From the NCBI GenBank assembly GCA_023409735.1, contig JAEYRB010000027.1, positions 7,455 to 71,454 on the forward strand: a stretch of DNA of 64,000 nt. Reading direction: 5' to 3'. This stretch comes from Bacillota bacterium (GTDB lineage Bacteria; Bacillota; Clostridia; Acetivibrionales; DTU013). This document shows, piece after piece, positions 26,595 through 35,702 of this stretch (the stretch's first letter is position 1; the number at the start of each line of letters is the position of its first letter). The notes beneath the pieces were generated by a model. That model was not told the DNA's origin and ran no database searches. It worked only from the letters and a program-made list of their open reading frames with translations. A program made the position numbers and the translations under genes.

Positions 26595-28007
26595 ATGGAA
26601 AGTATACTTATTATTTGTATTTTAGTGCCTCTGTTGGGTGCTTGTATAATTCCCTTATTGGGCAAGATAAACAAAAAGTTAAGAAACACAACGGCGCTGG
26701 CTTTCGTAGTCAGCGCATTTATATGTGCTGTTGTTGCCCTAACCTATGTCCTCAAGGGTACGCCTCTTTCTTTGCACTTCGAGCTTCCTCTTGGCTTAAG
26801 CTTTGGTTTTAATGCTGATGCTGTTGCCGTGTTCATGGCAATGACTGCATCCATGGTTGCTTCGTTTATAGTTCTCTACTCCTTCGGGTATATGAAGGAA
26901 TATGAAAATCTGAATGAATATTATATGATGGTCTGTCTGTTTATAGGTGCAATGATGGGGCTGGTTTTTTCGACAAACCTCATATTCATATATGTATTCT
27001 GGGAGATCTCCGCTATATGCTGCTGGAGACTGATTGGCTTCTATCGTGAGGATATCACGACGCTTCGTGCGAATAAGGCTTTCATGATAACTGTGGCAGG
27101 CGCGCTTATTATGTTCATAGGCTTCATGGGTATATACGGCCAGACGGGGACCTTTGATCTATACTACATGAAGGGTGGGCAAATACCATCATGGACGGCA
27201 GTAATGGTGCTTTTTGGAATTTTGTCCAAATCAGCAACCTTTCCTCTTCACAGCTGGCTGCCGGATGCCGGTGTAGCACCTTCTCCCGTAACATCACTTC
27301 TTCATGCGGCTGTACTTGTTAAGATCGGCGTTTATGTATATGCAAGACTCTTTATTATAAGTTTTGACATAAACCGGGCATTTACCATTGCTGTCCCGGT
27401 CATTGCGGCAGTTAGTGCGCTAATTAGTGCAGGTGCGGCTCTTAGGTCAAATGATATAAAGCGTGTGCTTGCCTATTCTACAATAAGCCAGCTTGCGTTC
27501 ATACTTTTGGGTTTGTCTTGCGGCAATGAAACAGGTGCTGTAGGCGGGCTGATATACATATTGATGCACAGTGTGGCAAAGGCGGGACTATTCCTTTGTG
27601 CAGGTATTGTAGAGCATAACATACACACAAAAGACATAACAAAAATGGGTGGGTTGTATAAGCAAATGCCTGTTACGGCTGCTGCGTTTATACTTTGCGC
27701 CTTTTCTATAATGGGGATACCTCCCTTCGGTGGCTTTTTCGCAAAGCATCTTGTTATCGAGGGTATTGTTTCAACAGGAAACATTGCACTTGGAGCTGTT
27801 TTCATGGTGGGTGCGGTAATGACAGTAATGTATCTTGTGCGTCTGTTTGCGAAAGTATTTCTTGGGCAGCAGTCTTTTACTGATAAGAAAGAAGGAACGC
27901 CTGTTATGCTAGTTTCAGTAGTCATTCTTGCTGTGCTCTCAATTGCCGGTGGCATATTTATAAACCTGCCGTTAGAGCTTGCGTCTCTGATAGGGGGGTG
28001 TATGTAG
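26595..28007 (+). CDS. Membrane-bound hydrogenase antiporter-like subunit 1 (NuoL/M/N family)
   Basis: 470 residues from ATG 26595 (AAGGTGGGA upstream; the TTG two codons before is too close). About 14 helices. Proton-channel residues are intact: Glu in FWEIS (helix 5), Lys212 in SKSATFPLHSWLPDA (helix 7), Lys243 in AAVLVKIG (helix 8) and Lys in NDIKRVLAYSTIS (helix 12). This family pumps H+ or Na+ in complex I, Mrp antiporters and group 4 hydrogenases. First of the three such subunits in the operon; the next gene starts two bases after the stop. Confidence 0.9.
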   Translation: MESILIICILVPLLGACIIPLLGKINKKLRNTTALAFVVSAFICAVVALTYVLKGTPLSLHFELPLGLSFGFNADAVAVFMAMTASMVASFIVLYSFGYMKEYENLNEYYMMVCLFIGAMMGLVFSTNLIFIYVFWEISAICCWRLIGFYREDITTLRANKAFMITVAGALIMFIGFMGIYGQTGTFDLYYMKGGQIPSWTAVMVLFGILSKSATFPLHSWLPDAGVAPSPVTSLLHAAVLVKIGVYVYARLFIISFDINRAFTIAVPVIAAVSALISAGAALRSNDIKRVLAYSTISQLAFILLGLSCGNETGAVGGLIYILMHSVAKAGLFLCAGIVEHNIHTKDITKMGGLYKQMPVTAAAFILCAFSIMGIPPFGGFFAKHLVIEGIVSTGNIALGAVFMVGAVMTVMYLVRLFAKVFLGQQSFTDKKEGTPVMLVSVVILAVLSIAGGIFINLPLELASLIGGCM

Positions 28008-28008
28008 A

Positions 28009-29862
28009 ATGCTTGGTTCAATTGGAGCGCTTTTAAGCGAAGGCGCGAATATAGTTTGGTTCATGATAGTATTGCCTGTCGTATGTGGTGTGGTTTGCTG
28101 GGTATTAAGAAGGAGTCATATTATTAAGACGTCTGTAGCTGTCATATACTCTGTTATAAATCTGCTGCTTGCACTGGGTACTCATCAATCCGAAGGCTTT
28201 TATATAACTTTTCCGTTTGCATCCTTTGGGATGGATATGGCAGTCAGTACCATTGGACTTCCGTCAATTTTCCTGGTGTTTACAGCGACGGCATTCCTGA
28301 TTGCTGCATTATATAGCGGACCCGTTCTGAAGGGAAGGAATTACTCCGGTATTTTCAGCCTTTACATGTATATCGGTCTTGCAATGACAAACGGGGCGAT
28401 ACTTTCTGACAATTTGAATATGATGCTGTTCTTCTTTGAAGGACTTTTATGTATACTCTTTGGAATGCTTTTGCTGAAGGATAAGAGGCAGCCTGCCGTG
28501 GCAATAAAGGCGATAGTCACGTCAGCCATTGCAATTCTTATGCTTATGTTTGGCGTAATTGTGACAGTACATAACGCACATACTCCGTTTATGGCGGATA
28601 TTTCCGTGGAAAGTGGCACATGGGTCGGATTCATATGCATGATACTTGGAGCGGCAGGCATGATGGGCGTAATGCCCTTTCATAGCTGGATCCCCGATGC
28701 ATCAGAGGATTCTCCGTCAGCGTTTATGGTTGCTTTTCCGATGGCCTTGCAAAGGCTCCTTGGGATGTATCTTGTAATACGTATTGTAAAAGATGTTTAC
28801 AAGCTTCAGACGGGAAGTGCCATGAGCACTGTAGTCATAGTGCTTGGAATTATTACGGTCATTTTTGCCGGTGCTATGGCATTGATACAGAAGGACACAA
28901 AAAGGATGCTTTCATATTGTGCCATAAGCCAAAGCGGACTGATGCTTTTGGGCGTGGGAACTGCACTTCCTGCAGGTATTGCAGGCGGAACACTACAGAT
29001 GCTTGTCTCAGGTGCAGCTCTTATGTGTTTATTCATGATTACAGAAAATATTAAAGAGTGTACAGGTACAGCTAATCTTGATAAAACTGACGCTATTGCT
29101 AAAGGCATGCCTGTTTCGGCTGTATGCTTTGCAGTATGTGGTCTTACCATAGCGGGTGTGCCGCCGTTTGGTATATTTTTCTCAGGTGCAATGATTTACA
29201 CAGCAGCCTCAGAAATAAGCGCAGCTATATATGCAGCTGCATTCTTAAATGCATTTATAGTGGCTGTTTACATGCTAAAAGCATGGCGTTCTATTTTTAC
29301 CGGAAAAGAGAAGCAGATGTCTGATAAAAAGGGCAAGGCGGAGCTAAGCATCGGAGTACTTATTCCTGTGGCAGTTACGGCTATGGTATGTCTGGCGCTG
29401 GGAATTGCAGGCCCGGGACTTGTTAAAGGTGTTCTTTACCCGGCACTTGGTTACACTGATCAGAATGGGTCACATTATCCTGTGCTGCTTCTCATACTTG
29501 CTGCCGCGTTAGTTCTTGCTGTTTTGGATCATGTTTGGGGTTTCAGAAGCTCCGGCAGTTCAAGCGGCTCAACAGACCATATACGCAATTTGCCTGTTCT
29601 CAAGAGTATTTTCAATGCAGCTGAAAAGAAACAGCTTGACCCATATAACTGGTTTACTGGTGCAGCAAAAATGTTCGGTGATGTATGTGTAAACATTGAA
29701 AAGGGAGTGAGCTGGTTTTATGACGTTGGGCTGGTTGGCCTGGCTAAGGGCGCAGGAGGCTTGCTGCAGCGCATAAATGACGGAAGCCTGTCACGCTATC
29801 TGCTTGCCGCAATTGGAGGCGTTGTCGGAATAGCGATCATATTTATGATAGTTCTTTTGTAG
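28009..29862 (+). CDS. Membrane-bound hydrogenase antiporter-like subunit 2, long form with altered channel residues
   Basis: 617 residues. The NuoL-like fold is clear (MPFHSWIPDA, KRMLSYCAISQSG, GVPPFGIFF). Yet where the relatives carry channel lysines in helices 7 and 8, this protein reads GAAGMMGVMPFH and FPMALQRLLG, so both are absent; the helix-5 Glu (FFFEG) is kept. After the core comes ~100 residues with LDPYNWFTGAAKMFGDVC, an amphipathic stretch and a last membrane helix, which resembles the lateral helix HL of NuoL. It may therefore be a structural or gating subunit more than a pump. TTTTGTAGGGGAGGGAG follows for the next gene. Confidence 0.85.
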   Translation: MLGSIGALLSEGANIVWFMIVLPVVCGVVCWVLRRSHIIKTSVAVIYSVINLLLALGTHQSEGFYITFPFASFGMDMAVSTIGLPSIFLVFTATAFLIAALYSGPVLKGRNYSGIFSLYMYIGLAMTNGAILSDNLNMMLFFFEGLLCILFGMLLLKDKRQPAVAIKAIVTSAIAILMLMFGVIVTVHNAHTPFMADISVESGTWVGFICMILGAAGMMGVMPFHSWIPDASEDSPSAFMVAFPMALQRLLGMYLVIRIVKDVYKLQTGSAMSTVVIVLGIITVIFAGAMALIQKDTKRMLSYCAISQSGLMLLGVGTALPAGIAGGTLQMLVSGAALMCLFMITENIKECTGTANLDKTDAIAKGMPVSAVCFAVCGLTIAGVPPFGIFFSGAMIYTAASEISAAIYAAAFLNAFIVAVYMLKAWRSIFTGKEKQMSDKKGKAELSIGVLIPVAVTAMVCLALGIAGPGLVKGVLYPALGYTDQNGSHYPVLLLILAAALVLAVLDHVWGFRSSGSSSGSTDHIRNLPVLKSIFNAAEKKQLDPYNWFTGAAKMFGDVCVNIEKGVSWFYDVGLVGLAKGAGGLLQRINDGSLSRYLLAAIGGVVGIAIIFMIVLL

Positions 29863-29878
29863 GGGAGGGAGCACCAAT

Positions 29879-31342
29879 ATGCAGCTAATATCAGTAATTA
29901 CTGTTTTATTTTTTGTAGTGCCGTTTTTAGTTATATTGTTAAATAATCTGCTTTCTAAGAAAACATCTAAAAAAATATGCCTTTATATGGCAGGCGCGGC
30001 CGCAATCATACAGATTGCCGCTTCAGTTGTGGATTTTTTCCTCATCCCTGCTTCTAAAATACATGCCTATGATTTTTCTTTGCTTTGGAATCTGAAAAGT
30101 GCAGATTCCGAACGCTTTTCATTAAATTCTTTATCGTTAGTTATTCTTTTCTGTATCGGAATGGTTACATTTGTGTCGGTTTTGATTGCCAACAGGACGA
30201 TAGAGAAAAAACGTACGGTATTTGTCAACCTTCTAATGACACTTCTTTTGGGAATGAATGGAATGCTGGTGGTAACTGACCTCTTTTCACTTTATGTATT
30301 TATGGAAATAGTAGGACTTTCAAGCTTTATTCTCATTGCAATGTTCAAAACCGAGACAGGGCTTGAGGGCTCTTTTAAATACCTCGTAATGTCTGTACTT
30401 GCCGGTATATTTATATTGACAGGCCTTTCGTTTGTTTTCATGCAGACCGGAAGCCTGAGGTTCCAGGATATTAATAGCGGAATACTGGACAGCTTAAGCG
30501 GCTCTCAATCGGTGCTCACATATGCCGCATTTATACTTTTACTGGCCGGTTTCTCTATAAAAACAGGTGCCGTTCCGTTCCACAGCTGGCTGCCTGATGC
30601 CCACCAAAGTGCTAATACAGCAGTGTCTATACTCCTTAGCGGAATTGTTATTAAGGTAGCCGGTGTTTATGGACTAGTTGTAGTAACCGGTCTTTTTAAG
30701 GGGGTCCCGGCTATAAGCATTACACTTGCTGTAATGGGCATCGTTTCAATTGTAACAGGTGCGCTATTTGCGCTTAAACAGGATCATTTCAAACGTATAG
30801 CTGCATACTCAAGTGTCAGTCAGATGGGTTATATCCTTTTGGGAATCAGCACGGGAAGTACCCTCGGACTTCTTGGAGCAGTGGTACATATTTTCAATCA
30901 CGCAACCTTTAAAAGCACACTGTTCTCAAATGCTGCAGCACTGCATGAGCAGGCTGGAACGCTGGATATAAATGAAATGGGAGGCCTTCAAAGCAGAATG
31001 CCTGTGACGGGTTTCTCATCAATAGCAGCATTTTTGTCAACGACAGGTATTCCGCCCTTTGCCGGTTTTTGGAGCAAGCTGCTGATAATTATGGCACTTT
31101 GGAATAATAATTTTCAGGTTGCTGCAGGAATCGCACTATTTGCAAGTATATTTACAGCCGCGTATTTTCTTAGGCTGCAAAGAAAGGTGTTCTTTGGAAA
31201 GCTACCTGATAAGTACAAGGAGCTCAAGGAAGTGGGCGGCAGTATAAAATTTGCTGAGATACTGCTCACCGGTGTAAATATCGCAACGGGAGTAGCATTC
31301 CCGCTGGCACTTATATATCTTAAGGGAAGAGGAATCATTTAA
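29879..31342 (+). CDS. Membrane-bound hydrogenase antiporter-like subunit 3 (NuoM/N, MrpD-like)
   Basis: 487 residues, about 14 helices. Channel residues are present: Glu in FMEIVGLSS (helix 5), Lys228 in FSIKTGAVPFHSWLPDAH, Lys259 in GIVIKVAGVYG, and Lys in QDHFKRIAAYSSVSQMG. A GIPPFAGFWSK segment is standard for the family. With subunit 1 it offers two apparently functional ion channels in the complex. AGGGGAGGGAG precedes the ATG; the NuoJ-like gene follows after about 50 bases. Confidence 0.9.
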   Translation: MQLISVITVLFFVVPFLVILLNNLLSKKTSKKICLYMAGAAAIIQIAASVVDFFLIPASKIHAYDFSLLWNLKSADSERFSLNSLSLVILFCIGMVTFVSVLIANRTIEKKRTVFVNLLMTLLLGMNGMLVVTDLFSLYVFMEIVGLSSFILIAMFKTETGLEGSFKYLVMSVLAGIFILTGLSFVFMQTGSLRFQDINSGILDSLSGSQSVLTYAAFILLLAGFSIKTGAVPFHSWLPDAHQSANTAVSILLSGIVIKVAGVYGLVVVTGLFKGVPAISITLAVMGIVSIVTGALFALKQDHFKRIAAYSSVSQMGYILLGISTGSTLGLLGAVVHIFNHATFKSTLFSNAAALHEQAGTLDINEMGGLQSRMPVTGFSSIAAFLSTTGIPPFAGFWSKLLIIMALWNNNFQVAAGIALFASIFTAAYFLRLQRKVFFGKLPDKYKELKEVGGSIKFAEILLTGVNIATGVAFPLALIYLKGRGII

Positions 31343-31394
31343 TGTATACATTATTAACAGGCAATACGCGATGCTTAGAAGGAGGTAATCGGCT

Positions 31395-31892
31395 GTGGAA
31401 GCTATAGTATATATTTGTACAGGTGCAATGCTTATATTTGCTATTTTAGCTGTTATGCTCCGAAGTGTCTTGAAATCGGCTATATCATTGGCACTGGCAA
31501 GTGCTTCACTAGGTGTTTTGATGTATACCCTTGGAGCGGTCTGGACAGCCTTGTTTGAGATATCAGTATGTTCCGGACTGGTTACTGTAATATTTATAAG
31601 CTCTATCAGCTTATCAAACACTGATAAAAGCGAACTTGGAAAGCTTTACGAGGATAAGGAACGCATGTCCCTGCTGCCGGTGATCCTGATCGCAGGCGGT
31701 ATATTCCTGACAGCTGCCGCAGCGCTGCATTGGTTTTCACTGCCTGCTCCGGTACCTGCTGTAACGGCAGCAAATGACTTCATGGAAATACTGTGGAATA
31801 ACCGCCAGGGTGATATTTGGGGGCAGATGATCGTGGTAATAACAGGATCAATTGCGGTCGTCGCTTTGTTTAAGGAGCGTGATTTGTTGTGA
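31395..31892 (+). CDS. Membrane-bound hydrogenase NuoJ-like subunit
   Basis: 165 residues, about five helices. The GTG start is fixed by AAGGAGGT eight bases upstream. The second helix (ILAVMLRSVLKSAISLALASASLGVLM) and third helix (LGAVWTALFEISVCSGLVTVIF) follow the NuoJ pattern, in which the third helix carries the flexible pi-bulge region. The subunit belongs to the E-channel part between the hydrogenase module and the antiporters. The stop overlaps the next start (GTGA). Confidence 0.78.
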   Translation: MEAIVYICTGAMLIFAILAVMLRSVLKSAISLALASASLGVLMYTLGAVWTALFEISVCSGLVTVIFISSISLSNTDKSELGKLYEDKERMSLLPVILIAGGIFLTAAAALHWFSLPAPVPAVTAANDFMEILWNNRQGDIWGQMIVVITGSIAVVALFKERDLL

Positions 31893-32203
31893 AAATGCCA
31901 GATATGGAGATTATTATGCTCATTGCCGGTCTATTGATGATAATAGCCGGATGCTACTGCCTTATAAGGACATATCATATGCTTAAGATCATAATAGGTA
32001 TTGAAGTGGCCATGAAGGCAGTTACAATGTTCATCATGCTTGCAGGATATATAAATGGCAGGATGGGCCTGGCTCAGACGTTTATAATTACCGTAATCGT
32101 AATTGAGGTGGTTGTTGCTGTTGTCGCCGCAGGCCTGGCAATAAATCTTTACAAAAAGTATGGAAGCATGGATGTGCGAAATTTAAGAAAACTTAAGGGA
32201 TAG
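31889..32203 (+). CDS. Membrane-bound hydrogenase NuoK/HyfE-like subunit
   Basis: 104 residues, three helices, GTG start overlapping the previous stop. The second helix carries IIGIEVAMKAVTMFIM, with the Glu expected in NuoK, and the third has the second acidic residue in ITVIVIEVVVAVVAAGLA. Both glutamates are part of the proton relay of complex I and of MrpC-like subunits. Size is right for NuoK. Confidence 0.85.
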   Translation: MKMPDMEIIMLIAGLLMIIAGCYCLIRTYHMLKIIIGIEVAMKAVTMFIMLAGYINGRMGLAQTFIITVIVIEVVVAVVAAGLAINLYKKYGSMDVRNLRKLKG

Positions 32204-32214
32204 AAGGTTTAAAC

Positions 32215-32535
32215 ATGGATAGCTTGATATTTGCACCACCAATTGTTTTTATAATATTAGTTGTAATATTCCTGGCAGGCTCAAGGAGTCTGTCACGTTA
32301 CTCCCATACTAGTAAAAGGGACGGGCAGGGATTGGATTCCTATGCGTGCGGACAGCGCAACATACAGGATTATGTTAATCCTGACTACAGCGAGTTTTTC
32401 CCGTTTGCATTTTTCTTTACAATTATGCATGTGCTGGTGCTGGTAATAGCCACTGCACCATATGATGCACCTGTTTTACCTATAGTGTTTGTATTAACCG
32501 GAATTCTTTCTATGGTAATAATTTTTAAGAGGTGA
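32215..32535 (+). CDS. Membrane-bound hydrogenase NuoA-like subunit
   Basis: 106 residues, three helices. After the first helix comes the loop LDSYACGQ, matching the conserved Y-E-C-G loop of NuoA (ND3), then FFPFAFFFTIMHVLVLVIA, the second helix. In complex I this subunit contacts the quinone channel near NuoH. NuoA homologues are uncommon in group 4 hydrogenases, which makes this gene notable. It sits twelve bases after the NuoK-like gene and eight before the small-subunit gene. Confidence 0.75.
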   Translation: MDSLIFAPPIVFIILVVIFLAGSRSLSRYSHTSKRDGQGLDSYACGQRNIQDYVNPDYSEFFPFAFFFTIMHVLVLVIATAPYDAPVLPIVFVLTGILSMVIIFKR

Positions 32536-32542
32536 TATTTCT

Positions 32543-33001
32543 TTGGGTCTTATACAAAAAGCAATTGACTGGGGGACAAGAAAGTCGCCTTGGATCATAC
32601 ATTTTAATGCAGGAGCGTGCAATGGCTGTGATATTGAGACCATAGACGCTTTAACGCCCAGATATGACCTGGAGCGGCTTGGAATAGTTCAGCAGGGAAG
32701 TCCGCGCCATGCTGATGTACTGGTATGTACAGGTGCTGTTACACTACAGACCAAGGATCGTCTGAAGCAGATATACGAGCAGATGCCTGATCCCAAATTT
32801 GTTATAGCGGTAGGGACCTGTGCGTGCACAGGTGGAATATTTGACAACTGTTACTGTGTTATGGGCGGTATTGACAGTGTTATTCCCGTAGACGCCTATG
32901 TACCCGGCTGCGCAGTACGCCCGGAGGCTATTATTGAAGCGGTTGATAAGCTTCTTGGTACCCTCAGGCCTACAAAGGGAGGAGACAGCCATAATGAATG
33001 A
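32543..33001 (+). CDS. Membrane-bound [NiFe] hydrogenase small subunit (NuoB/EchC-like)
   Basis: 152 residues, TTG start with AGGTGATATT upstream. The [4Fe-4S] ligands are present: Cys26 and Cys29 (GACNGCDIE), one Cys in VGTCACTGG and one in VPGCAVRPEAI. Hydrogenases show CNGC here, whereas true NuoB has adjacent cysteines (CCG-E). It holds the proximal cluster next to the Ni-Fe site and passes electrons from the ferredoxin-like subunit. It overlaps the NuoC-like gene by eight bases. Confidence 0.92.
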   Translation: MGLIQKAIDWGTRKSPWIIHFNAGACNGCDIETIDALTPRYDLERLGIVQQGSPRHADVLVCTGAVTLQTKDRLKQIYEQMPDPKFVIAVGTCACTGGIFDNCYCVMGGIDSVIPVDAYVPGCAVRPEAIIEAVDKLLGTLRPTKGGDSHNE

Positions 33002-33509
33002 ACAAATGATAGTTGACAGACTTTGTGAGAAATTTGCATTTATGAAGGATAAGGTTTTTGTTCAGAGACAAAAACGCATAATGACCACGTTCCTTGAGAA
33101 GCACGAGTTCCGTGAGGTGCTGCATTATCTTCATGATGAGCTGGGCTTTTGTAAGGCGCATCATGTGGTCGGAACTGACGAAGGCTCTGATCTTGGCTTT
33201 ATCTACCTCTTTTCCAATAGCGAAGGAGTTATTTTTGCGCTTAAGGAAAAGGCACCAAAATCTGATCCCAAAATAGATACTCTCACAGACATGTATCCCT
33301 CACTGCTTCTGCATGAGCGTGAGCTTATAGACCTTTTTGGAGCGCAGGTTGAGGGTATTGAGGATGGACCGAACTATCCGCTGCCTGATGGATGGCCAAA
33401 GGGAAATTACCCCATGCGTAAGGAATGGAAGCCTGAATATTTTGATAAGAATACCATGACATATAATCCTCCTGTGGATGGATCAAGCAAGGAGGTCGAG
33501 GGCAAATGA
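32994..33509 (+). CDS. Membrane-bound hydrogenase NuoC/EchD-like subunit
   Basis: 171 residues from ATG 32994 with AAGGGAGGAGA upstream. The frame is open for 32 more codons inside the small-subunit gene, but that part is a shadow. The conserved C-terminal NuoC signature reads LLHERELIDLFGAQVEG, then the Tyr/Pro-rich segment around PMRKEW. It is a structural subunit that binds the large subunit. The stop overlaps the next ATG. Confidence 0.9.
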   Translation: MNEQMIVDRLCEKFAFMKDKVFVQRQKRIMTTFLEKHEFREVLHYLHDELGFCKAHHVVGTDEGSDLGFIYLFSNSEGVIFALKEKAPKSDPKIDTLTDMYPSLLLHERELIDLFGAQVEGIEDGPNYPLPDGWPKGNYPMRKEWKPEYFDKNTMTYNPPVDGSSKEVEGK

Positions 33510-34753
33510 GTGATAACAGCAATGCAGGAAAGAACAGAGTAGTAATACCAATAGGCCCACAGCACCCGTCACTTAAGGAGCCGGGCTGTTTTACCATTAC
33601 TCTTGAAGGTGAGAGGGTAGTCAATACAGTAGTTGGTGTGGGATATAACCACCGTGGACTCGAGAAGGCTTGTGAAAGCAGAACCTACATTCAGGATCTT
33701 TATATTATAGAACGAGTTTGCGGAATATGCTCTCATACTCACAGCACTGCGTTCTGTCAGGGCGTAGAGGAGCTTGCAGGGCTGAAGATACCTCAGCGTG
33801 CCTCTTATATACGTGTTATCGTTGGCGAGCTTGAAAGGCTTCACAGCCATTTGCTGTGGCTGGGAGTTGCAGGTCATGAGATAGGCTTTGACACTTTGTT
33901 TATGTATACATGGCGTGACAGAGAAAAGGTTCTTGATATTCTGGCAGAGGTATGCGGCAACAGGGTAAACTATGGAATCAATTCAATTGGCGGTGTCAGG
34001 AGAGACCTGGATAGTGATATGCTTGAAGGTATATTAAAGACAGCAGACATTCTCGAGGAGCAGGTAAAATATTATCTGGAGCTTGCACAGAACGAGCCGA
34101 CACTTGCAGCAAGACTTTCAGGTATAGGAAAGCTTTCAAAGGAAGATGCAGTCAGATTTGGAGCAGTAGGGCCTGTTGCCCGTGCAGCAGGTATAATGGA
34201 TGATGTCCGTGTTATTGAACCCTATGCTTCATATGGAGAAATACCTGTAAAGCCTGTGACAGATACGCATGCAGATGTTTTTGGGAGAACTGTTGTCCGT
34301 ATACTTGAAATGTTTGAGAGCCTTAATATCATTCGTTTCTCTATTAAGAATCTGCCTGATGGAGATATATCTGTAAAGGCCCCGAGGCGTGTTCCTGCAG
34401 GTGAGGTTATAAGCAGGACCGAGGCACCGCGGGGAGAGGATATCCACTACATCAGGTCCAATGGAACAGACAAGCCGGATAGGGTAAGGGTAAGAGCGCC
34501 TTCGGAGGCGAACTGGCATGGTATGAATCACATGCTTAAGGGTCAGTATCTTGCTGATGTTCCAATTACCATTGCTGCTATAGATCCATGCTATTCCTGT
34601 ACGGACAGAGCAATCGTTATTGCTTCGGAAAGCGGAACAAGTGTGACCGGCTGGCAGGATATAAGGCAATATAGTATAGATTGGTACAAAAAGCAAGGCA
34701 TTGATGTAGCAGCCATAAAAATACCGGATAAGAAAATAATTATTAATATGTAA
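33506..34753 (+). CDS. Membrane-bound [NiFe] hydrogenase large subunit (NuoD/EchE/HycE-like)
   Basis: 415 residues. All four nickel-ligand cysteines are present: Cys72 and Cys75 in RVCGICSHTHS (L1 motif) and Cys362 and Cys365 in DPCYSCTDR (L2 motif). That makes this an active-site-bearing group 4 hydrogenase, not a complex I NuoD, which lacks them. After Arg368 a 47-residue tail follows, consistent with removal by the HycI-type protease encoded at the end of the operon. The product would reduce protons to H2 with electrons from ferredoxin. The HypABCDEF genes just upstream supply its metal centre. Confidence 0.95.
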   Translation: MSDNSNAGKNRVVIPIGPQHPSLKEPGCFTITLEGERVVNTVVGVGYNHRGLEKACESRTYIQDLYIIERVCGICSHTHSTAFCQGVEELAGLKIPQRASYIRVIVGELERLHSHLLWLGVAGHEIGFDTLFMYTWRDREKVLDILAEVCGNRVNYGINSIGGVRRDLDSDMLEGILKTADILEEQVKYYLELAQNEPTLAARLSGIGKLSKEDAVRFGAVGPVARAAGIMDDVRVIEPYASYGEIPVKPVTDTHADVFGRTVVRILEMFESLNIIRFSIKNLPDGDISVKAPRRVPAGEVISRTEAPRGEDIHYIRSNGTDKPDRVRVRAPSEANWHGMNHMLKGQYLADVPITIAAIDPCYSCTDRAIVIASESGTSVTGWQDIRQYSIDWYKKQGIDVAAIKIPDKKIIINM

Positions 34754-34763
34754 GAGGCTCAAT

Positions 34764-35702
34764 ATGTTTTTAGCAATTATAAAAATACTTATATTCCCAG
34801 GTTTTCTGTTTCTATCTGTATACAGTATGATATTTGAGTATCTGGATAGAAATATATATGCAAGACTGCAAAACCGTGTAGGACCACCATGGTACCAACC
34901 GCTTGCTGACTTTTTAAAGCTGATAGGCAAGGAAATGATAATTCCGTCCAATGCAAATTCTGGAATGTTCACAGTGCTGCCTGTTGTATCATTAGCAGCA
35001 GTTGCATCTGCATTTGTATATGTACCGGTATTTGGCAGCAGGGCGAGCTTTTCCTTTGAGGGGGATCTCATAATTGTGCTCTACCTTATGGCGATTCCAA
35101 CGTTGTCGCTTTTCCTGGCAGGCTGGTATTCCAGAGGAGTATACTCAACAATAGGCTCAGTAAGGGCGTTGACACAGATGTTTGCTTATGAGGTGCCTCT
35201 TTTCATGGCGCTGCTTTCACCCTCGTTGATAGCCTCAACATGGTCAATTACTGAGATGGCCGCATTTTACTCACAGCATGTACCGTATATATTATTAAAT
35301 ATTCCTGCATTTTTTGTTGTGCTTGTAGCAGGACAGGGGAAGCTGGAGCGTGCACCGTTTGATTCACCTGAAGCAGAGACAGAGGTCGTTTCAGGTGCAT
35401 TAGTAGAGTATGGAGGAAGGCTGCTGGCAATATTCAAGATGTCCATGGACTGTGAACTTGTTTTGGTTGCATCTTTGATATCGGCAATATTTTTACCGTT
35501 TATGACTAACATTGTTGTAGTAGACTTCCTGCTATACATTGTAAAAACGGTTGCTGTACTCGTATTTCTAGCTGTAATGCGTTCAGCTATGGCAAGACTC
35601 AGGACTGACCAAATGGTGGGCTTTTGCTGGAAGTACCTGACTCCGATAGCAGTACTGCAGGTTATTTTAAACCTTATTATTAGGAGCGTATTAGTATTAT
35701 GA
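34764..35702 (+). CDS. Membrane-bound hydrogenase NuoH/EchB-like subunit
   Basis: 312 residues with about eight helices. Signature segments: YARLQNRVGPPWYQPLADFLKL near residue 35 and RAPFDSPEAETEVVSGALVEY near 200, both diagnostic of NuoH/HyfC/EchB. It anchors the hydrophilic arm in the membrane and starts the proton-coupling E-channel. The stop overlaps the next start (ATGA-type). Confidence 0.93.
   Translation: MFLAIIKILIFPGFLFLSVYSMIFEYLDRNIYARLQNRVGPPWYQPLADFLKLIGKEMIIPSNANSGMFTVLPVVSLAAVASAFVYVPVFGSRASFSFEGDLIIVLYLMAIPTLSLFLAGWYSRGVYSTIGSVRALTQMFAYEVPLFMALLSPSLIASTWSITEMAAFYSQHVPYILLNIPAFFVVLVAGQGKLERAPFDSPEAETEVVSGALVEYGGRLLAIFKMSMDCELVLVASLISAIFLPFMTNIVVVDFLLYIVKTVAVLVFLAVMRSAMARLRTDQMVGFCWKYLTPIAVLQVILNLIIRSVLVL

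Noticed and set aside
32898..32993. A 32-codon extension of the NuoC-like protein
   Set aside because: It lies inside the small-subunit gene in another frame and has no ribosome site; ATG 32994 has GGGAGGAG.
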